Made by a program: the position numbers and the translations under genes. A DNA stretch of 30,943 nt from the NCBI GenBank assembly GCA_002427535.1, contig DIRK01000025.1, positions 30,298 through 61,240 of the forward strand. The letters are read 5' to 3'. The notes under the pieces are model-generated. The model did not search any database and had not been told where the DNA came from. It worked only from the letters and a program-made list of their open reading frames with translations. Shown piece after piece: positions 15,980-24,580 of the stretch (positions are counted from its first letter, which is position 1; each line of letters begins with the position of its first letter). This stretch comes from Mageeibacillus sp. UBA5438. Lineage in GTDB: Bacteria; Bacillota; Clostridia; Saccharofermentanales; DTU023.

Positions 15980-16330
15980 ATGGAAGACTGTATTTTTTGC
16001 AAAATAGTAAAAGGGGAGATCCCTTCCAACAAAATCTATGAGGATGAGCATCTCTTAGCCTTTCACGATATTTCACCGCAGGCGCCTGTCCATGTCCTAA
16101 TCGTGCCGAAGCCCCATTATGAGGATCTTTACCTGATGGCCGGAAAGGATGAGGGCCGAAAGGCCCTTAACAAGGTCATGGAGGCATTGCCCTTGATTGT
16201 CCGTGAGGCGGGATTAAGCGAGGAGGGCTTTCGCCTGATTAATAACTGCGGAAAAAACGCCGGTCAGACGGTCATGCATGTGCATTTCCATCTGATCGGC
16301 GGTGTAGCGCTCGGTCCTAAAATTCTTTAG
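15980..16330 (+). CDS. HIT-family nucleotide hydrolase (HinT-like)
   Basis: This is a small cytoplasmic histidine-triad protein; the family hydrolyses purine nucleoside phosphoramidates and aminoacyl-adenylates. The triad HVHFH is at residues 100-104, with catalytic His102 by family analogy. N-terminal CIFC (4-7), with later histidines, suggests the zinc-binding subgroup. The 116-residue length is normal. It starts 2 nt after alaS with GGAG about 8 nt upstream, so it is in the alaS operon. That pairing is sensible because HinT can clear aminoacyl-AMP, the leaked intermediate of synthetases; the functional link is inferred. Its stop overlaps the stop of the convergent PRPP synthetase gene by 3 bp. 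Confidence 0.95.
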   Translation: MEDCIFCKIVKGEIPSNKIYEDEHLLAFHDISPQAPVHVLIVPKPHYEDLYLMAGKDEGRKALNKVMEALPLIVREAGLSEEGFRLINNCGKNAGQTVMHVHFHLIGGVALGPKIL

Positions 16331-17565
16331 TCCGTGACGCCATCGTTTCCGATCGCTTTTAACAGCTTCCTGATCTTGGTCGTCGGGTCAAGGAGGGAAG
16401 AGAGCGAGGCGTTGTGGTTCAAGGCGTCGATGATCAGGGCGACAAAGCGCGAGACACTGACATCACAGTACCAGGGCGCCTTTAAAAGTTCCGGCGATCG
16501 GTAGATCAAGTTGGTGCAGAAGATGGCGTCAATGATGCCGTCTTCATACGCCTGATTGAAAAGATCCAATCCGTCAGTGAACAACCCAAAAGTGCCGACG
16601 CCGAAGATGCGCCGCGCGTTTTTCGCTTTTAAGGTCTTTGCGATCTCGAGCATCGATTCACCCGATGAAATCATATCGTCCACGATAATCATGTCGCGGC
16701 CTTCCACTTCACCGCCCAAAAACTCATGCGCGATGATGGGGTTGCGGCCGTTTTTCACAACCGTGTAGTCCCGGCGCTTGTAGAAGGTGCCAAGCGGGAT
16801 ACCCAACACCGAGGCGTAGTACATGGCGCGGTAGATGGCGCCCTCATCGGGGCTGATCATCATCATCTCGTCATGGAGGAAGCGGATATCCGGGAAGGCG
16901 CGCACAATGGTCTCCAATACCTGGTAGGTGGTCGGCACGTTTTCAAAGCCGGAGGTGGGTGTGGCGTTCGCCACGCGCTCGTCATGGGCGTCAAAGGTGA
17001 TGAAGTTCGCTACCCCGAGCTCGTCTAACTCAATCAGCATGTGGGCGCAGTCAAGCGACTCGCGCGCGTTTCTTCTGTGCTGACGTCCCTCATACAGGTA
17101 GGGCATGATGACATTGATCCGGCGCGCCTTGCCGGAGGCGGCGAGGATGACGCGTTTCAAGTCCTGGAAATGATCGTCCGGGCTCATGCGGTTGTCGTAG
17201 CCCCGCATCTTGTAAGTCACTGAGTAGTTCGTCACATCGCAGAGAATGTAAAGGTCATGGCCGCGGATGGTGCTTTCAATGACGGCCTTACCCTCGCCTG
17301 AGGAGAAACGGAAGGCGTTGACGGGGACGTGGAAGTCTTCCCGCAGGAAGCCGGGCTGGATGCTTGCCGGATCCATTTCTCCAAGATAATCTTTGCGCCG
17401 TGTGACAAGCGCCATATTCACTTCATCTGAAAAAGTTCTGGCCCCTTTTAAGGCGATGAGCGCGACCGGTGCGATCGGCGCCATCGGGTTCTTACCGTAT
17501 TGGTCGTAAACGTAATAATTAGTGTCGCCGCGCTTATGAACTTTCTTCAATTCTTCCGCTGTCAT
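16327..17565 (-). CDS. prs: Ribose-phosphate pyrophosphokinase (long clostridial form)
   Basis: The enzyme makes PRPP from ribose 5-phosphate and ATP for nucleotide, His and Trp synthesis. The ATG at 17565 has GAGGAG 7 nt upstream; an ATG at 17580 lies upstream of that site and overlaps the previous gene's stop. The 412-residue protein is about 90 residues longer than the classical enzyme, like other clostridial long forms. Visible are the N-terminal half with GEGKAVIESTIRGHDLYIL, the FDAHDERVAN histidine motif (191-200), the catalytic flexible loop KRRD with Lys263 and Arg265, and a PRPP loop VDDMISSGES at 295-304 that keeps both acids but departs from the usual DD-IDTGGT. It is the second gene of a two-gene operon with a paralogue and is the better candidate for the active enzyme. 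Confidence 0.9.
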   Translation of the reverse strand: MTAEELKKVHKRGDTNYYVYDQYGKNPMAPIAPVALIALKGARTFSDEVNMALVTRRKDYLGEMDPASIQPGFLREDFHVPVNAFRFSSGEGKAVIESTIRGHDLYILCDVTNYSVTYKMRGYDNRMSPDDHFQDLKRVILAASGKARRINVIMPYLYEGRQHRRNARESLDCAHMLIELDELGVANFITFDAHDERVANATPTSGFENVPTTYQVLETIVRAFPDIRFLHDEMMMISPDEGAIYRAMYYASVLGIPLGTFYKRRDYTVVKNGRNPIIAHEFLGGEVEGRDMIIVDDMISSGESMLEIAKTLKAKNARRIFGVGTFGLFTDGLDLFNQAYEDGIIDAIFCTNLIYRSPELLKAPWYCDVSVSRFVALIIDALNHNASLSSLLDPTTKIRKLLKAIGNDGVTD

Positions 17566-17576
17566 AGTATTACTCC

Positions 17577-18854
17577 TCATAATGGATTTTGTGGATTGAT
17601 ATCCGCAAAGCTGAGCTGTTTGTCGGTCAGCGACGATTGTGGCAATATTTTCTTTTTTTGCTCCTCGAGTAGCTGGTCGATACGCGCCGCCGGCGCCATC
17701 AGACGGGACAGCGAAGCGTCATGGTTCAAAGCTGAAATGAGAAGCGCCAGGTCATCGGCCATGGGAATATCCGTGTACCAAGGCGATGACAAAACCTCAG
17801 GCGGCCGGTAGGACATGTCGGTTGAGAAGATGCGCTCGATCAAACCGCTCTCCCAGGCTTGGCGGAGGGGTTGGATGCCTTCGGTGAACTGCGCGAAGGA
17901 CACGGCGCAGATGATGCGCCCGGCGCCTCTTGACTTCAATTCGCTCGCGCTCGCGATGAGATCGCGTCCGCTGTCGAGCATGTCGCTGATGATGATAATA
18001 TCTTTACCTTCGACCGAATCGCCGAGGAAGGTGCGCGTTTCAATTTGATTCAAGGACTCGCCGACATATTGAAAATCGCGGCGATTATAGAAAATGCCCA
18101 AGGGCACCTTCATGGCCGAGGCGACAAAGATGCTCCGGCTGATGCTGCCCTCGTTGGGACTGACGATCATGAGGGAATCCGCGTCGACCCGAAGGTCTGG
18201 AATAGTTTGAAAGATGGTGCGGATCGTCTGGTAGGAGGTCGGAAAGGATTCAAAGTTGGAACTCGGAACGGCGTTGGCCACCCGTGAGTCGTGCGCGTCA
18301 AAGGTGATGAAATTATCGATGCCGAGACTGAAGAGGTAGCGCAGCATGGCGCCGCAGTCAAGCGACTCCCGCGCGGTCTTTCGAAAGCGTCGGCCTTCAA
18401 ATAGGTAGGGCATGATGACATGGATGCGTTCGGCGGAATCGCGTGTGCAAAGGATCAGCCGTACGAGATCAAGGAAGTGTTCATCGGGCCCCATCGACAC
18501 ATCGGAACCGTATCGACTATAATGAGCGCCGTAGTTTAACACATCCGTCAGGATGAATAAATCGTGGCCGCGGACCGTATCAATGACATGGGCTTTGCCC
18601 TCACCGGAGTCGAAACGTGAAAGATCGACCTCAATGCGGTAGTCTTGACGTACATAGCCGGGGATATCGAGGACTTCAGGCCGCTCAAGAGCGATGGCCT
18701 GTCGTCTGAGACTTAATTGATGATTGACGCGTTCGGCAAGCGCGGGATCCAGTTGTTCATTAATCAGACCGATCGGACCGTATGAATCGAGCTCAGGGTC
18801 ATCGCCAAAAAGGTTTTTGACAGATTGATCGGCCGGAAAAGCAATATTTTGCAT
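17577..18854 (-). CDS. PRPP-synthetase paralogue, catalytic lysine replaced
   Basis: This is a clear paralogue of the next gene on the minus strand: shared blocks include SGEGKA, RGHDLFILTDV, NVIMPYL/HVIMPYLFEGR, ARESLDC, NFITFDAHD-RVAN and PW-D. The ATG at 18854 follows GGAGGG by 6 nt; an upstream ATG at 18908 would start inside engB. In the flexible loop, KRRD has become NRRD (Asn257), and the PRPP loop reads SDMLDSGRD (290-298), losing one of the two acids and the closing Gly-Thr. Those changes would be expected to weaken or abolish PRPP synthesis. A regulatory subunit forming mixed oligomers with the neighbour is therefore possible, by analogy with PRPP-synthetase-associated proteins in eukaryotes. 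The C-terminal tail (about 395-425) is Lys/Gln-rich and unlike the neighbour. The gap to the next start is 11 bp, so both are one operon. Confidence 0.88.
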   Translation of the reverse strand: MQNIAFPADQSVKNLFGDDPELDSYGPIGLINEQLDPALAERVNHQLSLRRQAIALERPEVLDIPGYVRQDYRIEVDLSRFDSGEGKAHVIDTVRGHDLFILTDVLNYGAHYSRYGSDVSMGPDEHFLDLVRLILCTRDSAERIHVIMPYLFEGRRFRKTARESLDCGAMLRYLFSLGIDNFITFDAHDSRVANAVPSSNFESFPTSYQTIRTIFQTIPDLRVDADSLMIVSPNEGSISRSIFVASAMKVPLGIFYNRRDFQYVGESLNQIETRTFLGDSVEGKDIIIISDMLDSGRDLIASASELKSRGAGRIICAVSFAQFTEGIQPLRQAWESGLIERIFSTDMSYRPPEVLSSPWYTDIPMADDLALLISALNHDASLSRLMAPAARIDQLLEEQKKKILPQSSLTDKQLSFADINPQNPL

Positions 18855-18875
18855 AGACGTCCCTCCGGTGCCACC

Positions 18876-18905
18876 AGTATAGCAGATGAAAGGCGGTTCT
18901 TTGAA
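18876..18905 (-). promoter_or_regulatory. Promoter of the PRPP-synthetase pair
   Basis: On the minus strand, TTCAAA (18905-18900) and the extended -10 TGC-TATACT (-10 at 18881-18876) are separated by 18 bp. Transcription would start near 18869 with a leader of about 15 nt. It lies directly in front of the divergent engB start. Confidence 0.5.
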
Positions 18906-18906
18906 C

Positions 18907-19554
18907 ATGAGTGAGCGAGCAAAACGATCCTACGACGCCTCAGGCGTCGCCTATGTCGCGGCGGCGTCTGTGAAGCAATTTCCCAAGCCCCATCGTCCGG
19001 AAGTGGTCTTTGCGGGGCGCTCCAATGTGGGTAAATCAACTCTTGTCAATGCGTTGAGTCGCCGCAAAAGTCTGGCGCGTACGAGCAAAACCCCGGGGAA
19101 GACGAGGCTCGTCTTTTTCTATGAACTGTCCGAAGACTATTACTATGTCGACCTGCCGGGCTACGGTTACGCAAAAACCTCACGCGGTGAACAGGACGCC
19201 TTTTCGAAGGTGACGAACGACTATTTTGAAAATGATCGCCCGATTGCCATCGTGCTGTTGCTTTTGGACATACGACGGGGTTTTGGCAAGCTTGACCTTG
19301 AGATGCTCGACTACCTGTGCCACTTTGACATCGACTGGCAGGTCGTTTTGACCAAGGCCGATAAACTGTCGCGCCAGGCGGCATTAAAAGCAGAAAAGGA
19401 CGTGATGGAGGTCATCCGGGACTACGCGGAGCGCTACCAAAAAACGGCGCGCCCCCCCCTTTCCGTGTCCGCGGGGCAAAGCCCCCGTGACCTGCGCATG
19501 CAGCGTTTGGAAGAGGAGATCTTGGACTTTGTTGAAAAAGCGCGTTCGAATTGA
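18907..19554 (+). CDS. engB: Ribosome biogenesis GTP-binding protein EngB/YsxC
   Basis: EngB is an essential Era-like GTPase that helps assemble the 50S ribosomal subunit. The ATG at 18907 is preferred; an ATG at 18886 is in frame but has no ribosome site and lies in the divergent promoter. Motifs are G1 GRSNVGKS (37-44), the switch I region RTSKTPGKT, G3 DLPGYG, G4 TKADK, and the C-terminal SVSAG (G5-like). The 215-residue length is normal. The gene is often beside lon or clpX in Bacillota; here it is followed by comEC. A terminator hairpin overlaps its stop codon. Confidence 0.95.
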   Translation: MSERAKRSYDASGVAYVAAASVKQFPKPHRPEVVFAGRSNVGKSTLVNALSRRKSLARTSKTPGKTRLVFFYELSEDYYYVDLPGYGYAKTSRGEQDAFSKVTNDYFENDRPIAIVLLLLDIRRGFGKLDLEMLDYLCHFDIDWQVVLTKADKLSRQAALKAEKDVMEVIRDYAERYQKTARPPLSVSAGQSPRDLRMQRLEEEILDFVEKARSN

Positions 19555-19572
19555 CAAGAACGGGCGCTTTTT
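19535..19572 (+). terminator. Terminator overlapping the engB stop codon
   Basis: AAAAAGCGC (19535-19543) plus GTTC pairs with GAAC plus GCGCTTTTT (19564-19572), with a two-base GG bulge, and ends in five T. The stop codon at 19552-19554 is in the loop, so translating ribosomes could affect folding. Confidence 0.65.
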
Positions 19573-19621
19573 AGCCAACGATCCATCCAAATGAGCTATC
19601 GGATAGGCGCATACTGCCCCT

Positions 19622-21838
19622 ATGGGCGCGCCATCTGACACAGGTTTTTTCAAGTCGTTTCTAATAGCGCGCCCGGGCGCGCTATTATTTTTCCTTTTAT
19701 TGACCGTACAACTTGTTTTCACGCGCTTTGCCGTTGCAAAATCGGAGCGTGAACTCCCCCCGGGCAATCATTATTTTTCAGGGGTCATTACGGATCCCGG
19801 AGTCATCCTGTCAGAGGATCCGGGTCAGGGGCGCACACAGACCGTACGCCTCGACAACGGCATCCGCGCGCTTTTATGGTTGGAACAACCGGGCAAAAGG
19901 GGCGATCGCGTGTCGGGGACGGCGGTCTTTACGGTCGGGGAGGGAACCCGAAACCCCGGAGGCTATTCCAAGCGAAACTACCTGTTATCAAAAGGAGCCC
20001 TTTGGGAAGGGCGGCCCCGTTCTGTGAAGCTTTTACCTCAAAGTGGATTCTTCCTCTCAGTTCGGCGTTTGCCGGACCGCCTGAGAGACTACTTTCGCAC
20101 ACGCTTTGACAGCGTCTGGCAATCGCCTAAAGGCCCCCTTTTGTTATCTTTATCGTTAGGGGATACACGACTTTTAGAGGAGCGTGAGAAGTATGAACTG
20201 CAAACGGCCGGCCTGTCACATCTGACGAGCGTGTCAGGGACGCATCTGTTGTTTATTACAGGGCCCTCGGAGCGTTTTTTTAAAAAACTTCGTCTGTCTT
20301 CTCGTATGCGTACCATCCTTATGATTTTTATCCTATTGCTTCCCGGTATCCTGAGCGGCTGGAAAAGCGGCATCTGCCGCGCTTCACTCATCAGCTTGTT
20401 TCGGATGGCGGACCGGCCCTTAATGCGACGCCGGGACGTTTATAACACACTTTTCTTCGTGGGGAGTCTTTTGCTTTTGTTCAATGCCTATGCGCTTTAC
20501 GACACAGGCTTTTGGATGAGCTTCATGACGGCCGCGGCCGTCAGTTTCATGTCCGAGCTGCAGGATAAAAAAGAAGGGCAAGGAAAAAAAGGCGGTTTTG
20601 TCGCTTCATGTCGCGCTTCGTTTCTCTTTTCCATCGCCGCGCAAACCGCCGTCTTGCCCTACCAGATGATGTCCTCACCCGGGATCCACCTTTTAGCGCC
20701 CTTGGCCAATGTCATCGCCCTGCCCTTGGCCTCAATCCTGATGGCTTCTTGCTATCTTTTTCTTTTTCTCCTTTTACCCTTTTCGAATAGCTCGGTCATA
20801 TATAAAGCCGTAAGCGCGCTCTTTTTATTCTTCTTGAACGGACTTTCCTCTTTATTCCAATGGATCGCAAGGACCGTCACGCGCATGCGCTTGGCCTTCG
20901 TGCCGCTGAAATATGTCCTGCTGTTTTTGCCCCTGCTCGTCCTTGTTATCCTTTTTGTTAAGCGCCGAAGCTTTGTTTTGAAGTATATAAAGATCCTCCT
21001 CTTTTCTTTTACATTATGCTTGGCCTTTGTTTTATTATTTTTCTTCTCCTTTTCAAAAACAAGCTTCCTGTTTCTCGACGTGGGGCAGGGGGATGCGACC
21101 CTCTTAGTGAAAAAAGGTCACGCGCTCCTGGTGGACGGCGGTGACAAGGGGCATGGTTACCATACGGTCATCCCCGCGCTTCGCATGCAGGCCATAAGCG
21201 CCATCGACCTTGTCATCCTGACGCACGCGCACAGTGACCACGCTTCGGGTGTCATGGAACTCATGGAGGCTGGCGTGGTGAGGGCGCTTTGTATGCCTAT
21301 ACGTTCGGATGAAATAAACCGATCACCTTCCCAGGAAGAAGATATGAGTGACGCCATAGAAACGCTCGCGTCGGACGAAGGCATCGCGCTTTATCATTTG
21401 AAAACGGGCGATGTCATTGACTGGCGCGGTGTGAATCTTGAGGTGTTGTCTCCGGATGACAAGCTGCGAGGCGATCTGAACGAGCGTTCGCTCGTGCTGT
21501 CTATTTCGTTAGAGGGAATACGAGTGCTCATGACAGGAGACCTTACCGAAGCGACTGAGCGCTATTTGCTTCGAAGTGATTTTGACTTTTCCGCCGATCT
21601 TCTCCATGTGGCACACCATGGGTCACGCTACGCCACGACGGATGCTTTCCTTTTGGCCTGTGACCCTGAAACAGCGGTCATCTCGGTCGGTGCCCATAAC
21701 CGTTACGGTCATCCGCATCCGGATGTCATCCGGCGTTTGGAGCGCCGGTCAATCGAGCCGATAAGGACAGATGAGAGCGGCTGTGTATTCTTGAACATAC
21801 GGCGGCAAAAAGGTACGATTAACACGTGGATCCGATAA
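19622..21838 (+). CDS. comEC: DNA internalisation competence protein ComEC/Rec2
   Basis: ComEC forms the membrane channel for single-stranded DNA uptake in natural transformation. In the 738-residue product, an N-terminal hydrophobic segment and OB-like region (about 45-140) are followed by the Competence domain with HLTSVSGTHL and several transmembrane segments (about 190-480). Then comes a metallo-beta-lactamase-like domain with LDVGQGDATLLV, THAHSDHASG, MTGDL, HHGS and a final GHPHP. The metal ligands look intact, which suggests an active nuclease domain. The N-terminus is short by about one or two membrane segments compared with long relatives. No Shine-Dalgarno sequence stands before the ATG at 19622, so the start is uncertain. 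holA follows with overlapping stop/start. No other competence genes are in the window. Confidence 0.93.
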   Translation: MGAPSDTGFFKSFLIARPGALLFFLLLTVQLVFTRFAVAKSERELPPGNHYFSGVITDPGVILSEDPGQGRTQTVRLDNGIRALLWLEQPGKRGDRVSGTAVFTVGEGTRNPGGYSKRNYLLSKGALWEGRPRSVKLLPQSGFFLSVRRLPDRLRDYFRTRFDSVWQSPKGPLLLSLSLGDTRLLEEREKYELQTAGLSHLTSVSGTHLLFITGPSERFFKKLRLSSRMRTILMIFILLLPGILSGWKSGICRASLISLFRMADRPLMRRRDVYNTLFFVGSLLLLFNAYALYDTGFWMSFMTAAAVSFMSELQDKKEGQGKKGGFVASCRASFLFSIAAQTAVLPYQMMSSPGIHLLAPLANVIALPLASILMASCYLFLFLLLPFSNSSVIYKAVSALFLFFLNGLSSLFQWIARTVTRMRLAFVPLKYVLLFLPLLVLVILFVKRRSFVLKYIKILLFSFTLCLAFVLLFFFSFSKTSFLFLDVGQGDATLLVKKGHALLVDGGDKGHGYHTVIPALRMQAISAIDLVILTHAHSDHASGVMELMEAGVVRALCMPIRSDEINRSPSQEEDMSDAIETLASDEGIALYHLKTGDVIDWRGVNLEVLSPDDKLRGDLNERSLVLSISLEGIRVLMTGDLTEATERYLLRSDFDFSADLLHVAHHGSRYATTDAFLLACDPETAVISVGAHNRYGHPHPDVIRRLERRSIEPIRTDESGCVFLNIRRQKGTINTWIR

Positions 21839-22884
21839 TGACAAAAATAATCGATCAATGGCTGAACTATAAAGAGGCCGCCAAGGCGCTGGAACAGGCC
21901 CCGTATCGCCCCGCGTATATTCTGACAGGGGAGGAGCGCTTTCTTCTCAAGCAGATTAAGACGCGCCTTTTAGCGACCCTTTTAACGCCGGGTTCTGAAT
22001 CCATGGACCTTGTCCGGATCACGGGGAATGGAAAGCTCGCGTCAATCGACGCCGGTCGACTTCTTTCGGAAATTGAGACGCCGCCCTTTTTCTCTGTTAC
22101 CAAGGTGATCGTGGTAGAAAGAAGCGGCTTTTTTGAAAAAGCGTGGCAGATGGACGGTGACGAATGGAAACGCTTAGAACAGGCGCTTTTATCCATCCCG
22201 GACCGCTGTTCTTTGATTTTCATCGAGGACAAAGTCACCCACAACAACGCGCTGTTAAAGAAGATGCGCCAACAAGGCGCCCTGTCGGTGAAGCTTGACA
22301 TTCAGTCCCAGCAAGATTTGCTTGCGTGGGTGTCAGGGCTCTGCCACCGTGAAGGCTACCGCATCACGCGGGAGGCGGCCGATTCCCTTATCGCGCGCTG
22401 CGAACGGTCCATGTCCGACATCATGAATGAGCTGAACGTGATCTTCTTGTACTACGCCTACACCCACCAAGAAGACATCACCTTGGAGGACATCGACCTG
22501 CTCTGCCGCGAGGATATGACGGGAAAAATCTTCGATCTCACGGACGCGATCGCCGCAAAACGCGTCGATGAGGCGCTCATGCACCTTGACATCCTTTTGG
22601 CCAGGCGTGAGGCCCCGTTGTTTATTCAGACGATGCTGGCCCGGCAGACACGCGACCTGCTCGTCGCCAAGGAATTGAAGACCGCCGATCGGATTATAGG
22701 GAGCGGGCTCACGGCCAGCCATTTTTTCGCCCGTAAACTGGCAGGACAGGCCGGACGTTTTCAGACCGAGCAATTAGAACGCATGCTGGAGGACGCCTTT
22801 CAGGCGGACTGGGCAGTGAAAACAGGCAAAATCGATGGAGAGGACGCGCTCTCCCTATTGGTGATTAAGGCCTGCGAGGCGTAA
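21838..22884 (+). CDS. holA: DNA polymerase III delta subunit
   Basis: HolA is the clamp-loader subunit that opens the sliding clamp. The fold starts with PAYILTGEERFLLKQI (the P-loop-like region without a working Walker A), continues with VERSGFF and IPDRCSLIFIEDKV, and has the collar helical domain with LLARREAPLFIQTMLARQTRDLLVAKEL near the end. The length of about 348 residues is normal. I take the ATG at 21838, which overlaps the comEC stop as TAATG and would be translationally coupled; a GTG at 21826 is the alternative, with an AAAGG 12 nt away. The comEC-holA order is widespread in Bacillota; the usual next gene rpsT (ribosomal protein S20) is not here. Confidence 0.9.
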   Translation: MTKIIDQWLNYKEAAKALEQAPYRPAYILTGEERFLLKQIKTRLLATLLTPGSESMDLVRITGNGKLASIDAGRLLSEIETPPFFSVTKVIVVERSGFFEKAWQMDGDEWKRLEQALLSIPDRCSLIFIEDKVTHNNALLKKMRQQGALSVKLDIQSQQDLLAWVSGLCHREGYRITREAADSLIARCERSMSDIMNELNVIFLYYAYTHQEDITLEDIDLLCREDMTGKIFDLTDAIAAKRVDEALMHLDILLARREAPLFIQTMLARQTRDLLVAKELKTADRIIGSGLTASHFFARKLAGQAGRFQTEQLERMLEDAFQADWAVKTGKIDGEDALSLLVIKACEA

Positions 22885-22946
22885 ACTTCAGGCTTTTGTT
22901 TTTCTTATTTTATTTCAATTCGCGAAAACAATTTTTGGAGGTTGAA

Positions 22947-23642
22947 ATGAAAAAGAAAGAACTCTTAACGATGAAAGAACTCCCCGAAAGTGAAAGGCCT
23001 TACGAAAAGGCGGAAAAAGAAGGCATCGGACGTCTTTCCCACGCCGAACTATTGGCCATCATCCTGACCTCGGGACGCTCGGGGGAGACCGCCATCCAGA
23101 TCGCTCAAAAGCTGCTGGTAAAAACGGACGGCATCAAGGGGCTGTTTGACGTAAGCCTTGAAGAATTGCAAGAGACCCCGGGCGTCGGTCGAGTAAAAGC
23201 CATCCGCACGCTTGCGGCCGTGGAATTAGGACAGCGCGCCGCCTCACAGCGTCAGGCCGAAGTGCGCGAATCGGCTGAGGGTCCCGATGACGTCATCCGC
23301 CATGTGGAGGCGACGATGCGCTACCTGCCAAGAGAGGAGTTCCATGTACTCCTTTTAGACACGCGGAACCGGATCATCAAGCAGGTACAAATATCACAGG
23401 GGGGACTGGCCGCCGCCGTCATCCATCCGCGAGATATCTTCCGGGAGGCCGTGAAAGCAAACGCCGCCTCCATCGTGCTCGTCCACAACCACCCGAGCGG
23501 TGATTCAAAGCCTTCTCGAGCCGATATCGAGTCCACCCGCCAATTTACAGAACTGGGCAAAATGATGGGCATTCCCGTCCTGGACCACGTGATCGTCGGC
23601 GCGGAGTCCTCTTCGAGCTTCAGCCGCCTGGGGCTTTGTTAA
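22947..23642 (+). CDS. radC: RadC family JAB/MPN-domain protein
   Basis: RadC proteins carry a JAMM metalloprotease-like domain; despite the name, their function in DNA repair is not established. The ATG at 22947 follows GGAGG by 5 nt; an upstream in-frame start at 22896 has no such site. A helix-hairpin-helix region (LQETPGVGRVKAIRTLAAVELGQR, about 74-98) precedes the JAMM domain, where HNH at 180-182, Ser190 and Asp193 give the H-x-H-x7-S-x2-D motif, with Glu130/131 as the likely catalytic acid. The length of 231 residues is normal. It sits at the head of the cell-shape cluster, as in many Bacillota, but mreB, usually next, is absent. Confidence 0.95.
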   Translation: MKKKELLTMKELPESERPYEKAEKEGIGRLSHAELLAIILTSGRSGETAIQIAQKLLVKTDGIKGLFDVSLEELQETPGVGRVKAIRTLAAVELGQRAASQRQAEVRESAEGPDDVIRHVEATMRYLPREEFHVLLLDTRNRIIKQVQISQGGLAAAVIHPRDIFREAVKANAASIVLVHNHPSGDSKPSRADIESTRQFTELGKMMGIPVLDHVIVGAESSSSFSRLGLC

Positions 23643-23728
23643 ATCGTCTCGCTTGCTCCCTTATGCTAAACTGATGGCGTCATTTCTGAGGTTAAATACT
23701 CTGGGAGTGGGGAAGGAAATCACAGCCT

Positions 23729-24580
23729 GTGAAGCGACGCGGTCCTCGCATCATGATCATTGTGCTCATCTCAGTGGCGCTCCTGGCGGCCGCTATTTTG
23801 ACCGCGCTTCCCGGGACGACGCGCTCGCGTATCGGCGACGCCTTCGGTCCTGTTTTTGACCCCGTGCTCCAGTTTTTTCAAAAGACAAGTGACACGATCA
23901 CAGGTTACTTCGGCGCCGTGTCGGAGAACCGAAAATTGCGTGCTGAAAAAACAGCGTTAGAAGAAGAAATCGCGCGGCTGAACCTCGAGATCATGGAAAA
24001 TGAAGATAAGGTGAAAGCTTACGCCGAACTGAAAGACGCACTCCATTTGGTCACCTCCTTTGAAAAGAGCTATATCACGGGCGCCTCCGTGTTAAATCGC
24101 GACATGGGGCCCCTATTTGATTTATTTCGCGTCCGCGCCGGACGCCTCCACGGCATCATGGTGGAGCCGGGGCAGACATTGCCCGTGGTCGATCAGGACA
24201 TGGCGCTTATAGGGCGCGTCCATTCCACGGAATTGTCATCGAGTAAAGTCATGCCGCTTGTCCATGAGGCCTTTGCGGTCAGCGCGCGTGTGGAGGGGAC
24301 GCACCGCTTCTCTTTTCGCGTCAGAGGCGACCTTGAACTCGGTGAACAGGGTCTGTGCCTTGCCGATCATTTTGCGGAAGGGACGCCTGTCGCGGTTGGC
24401 GACCGGCTCGTGACCTCCGGTGAAAGCGGCGTGTACCCGGAAGGGATCATCATCGGTACGGTGATCGAGATCCGCCGGGACAGCCAGGGGAGGACCTTGA
24501 GCTGTGTCGTACAGCCTACCGCCCAGTTAGTCGACGTATCCTATGTCTTTATCTTGACGGAGCAGCAGGATGAATCTTGA
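23729..24580 (+). CDS. mreC: Rod shape-determining protein MreC
   Basis: MreC is a bitopic membrane protein that links the elongation machinery to PBP2. The GTG at 23729 gives a short basic N-terminus (KRRGPR) followed by a transmembrane helix (IMIIVLISVALLAAAILTAL). A coiled coil follows (about 70-115, ENRKLRAEKTALEEEIARLNLEIMENEDKV), then the beta-rich MreC domain. AAGGA is 11 nt upstream, somewhat far. The 283-residue length is normal. A candidate extended -10 (TGC-TAAACT, 23664-23672) suggests its own promoter in the 86-bp gap after radC. mreD begins within its last codons (11-bp overlap). Confidence 0.92.
   Translation: MKRRGPRIMIIVLISVALLAAAILTALPGTTRSRIGDAFGPVFDPVLQFFQKTSDTITGYFGAVSENRKLRAEKTALEEEIARLNLEIMENEDKVKAYAELKDALHLVTSFEKSYITGASVLNRDMGPLFDLFRVRAGRLHGIMVEPGQTLPVVDQDMALIGRVHSTELSSSKVMPLVHEAFAVSARVEGTHRFSFRVRGDLELGEQGLCLADHFAEGTPVAVGDRLVTSGESGVYPEGIIIGTVIEIRRDSQGRTLSCVVQPTAQLVDVSYVFILTEQQDES

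Noticed and set aside
18886..18906. Upstream ATG for engB
   Set aside because: No ribosome site precedes it, and it falls within the divergent promoter; the ATG at 18907 gives the usual length.
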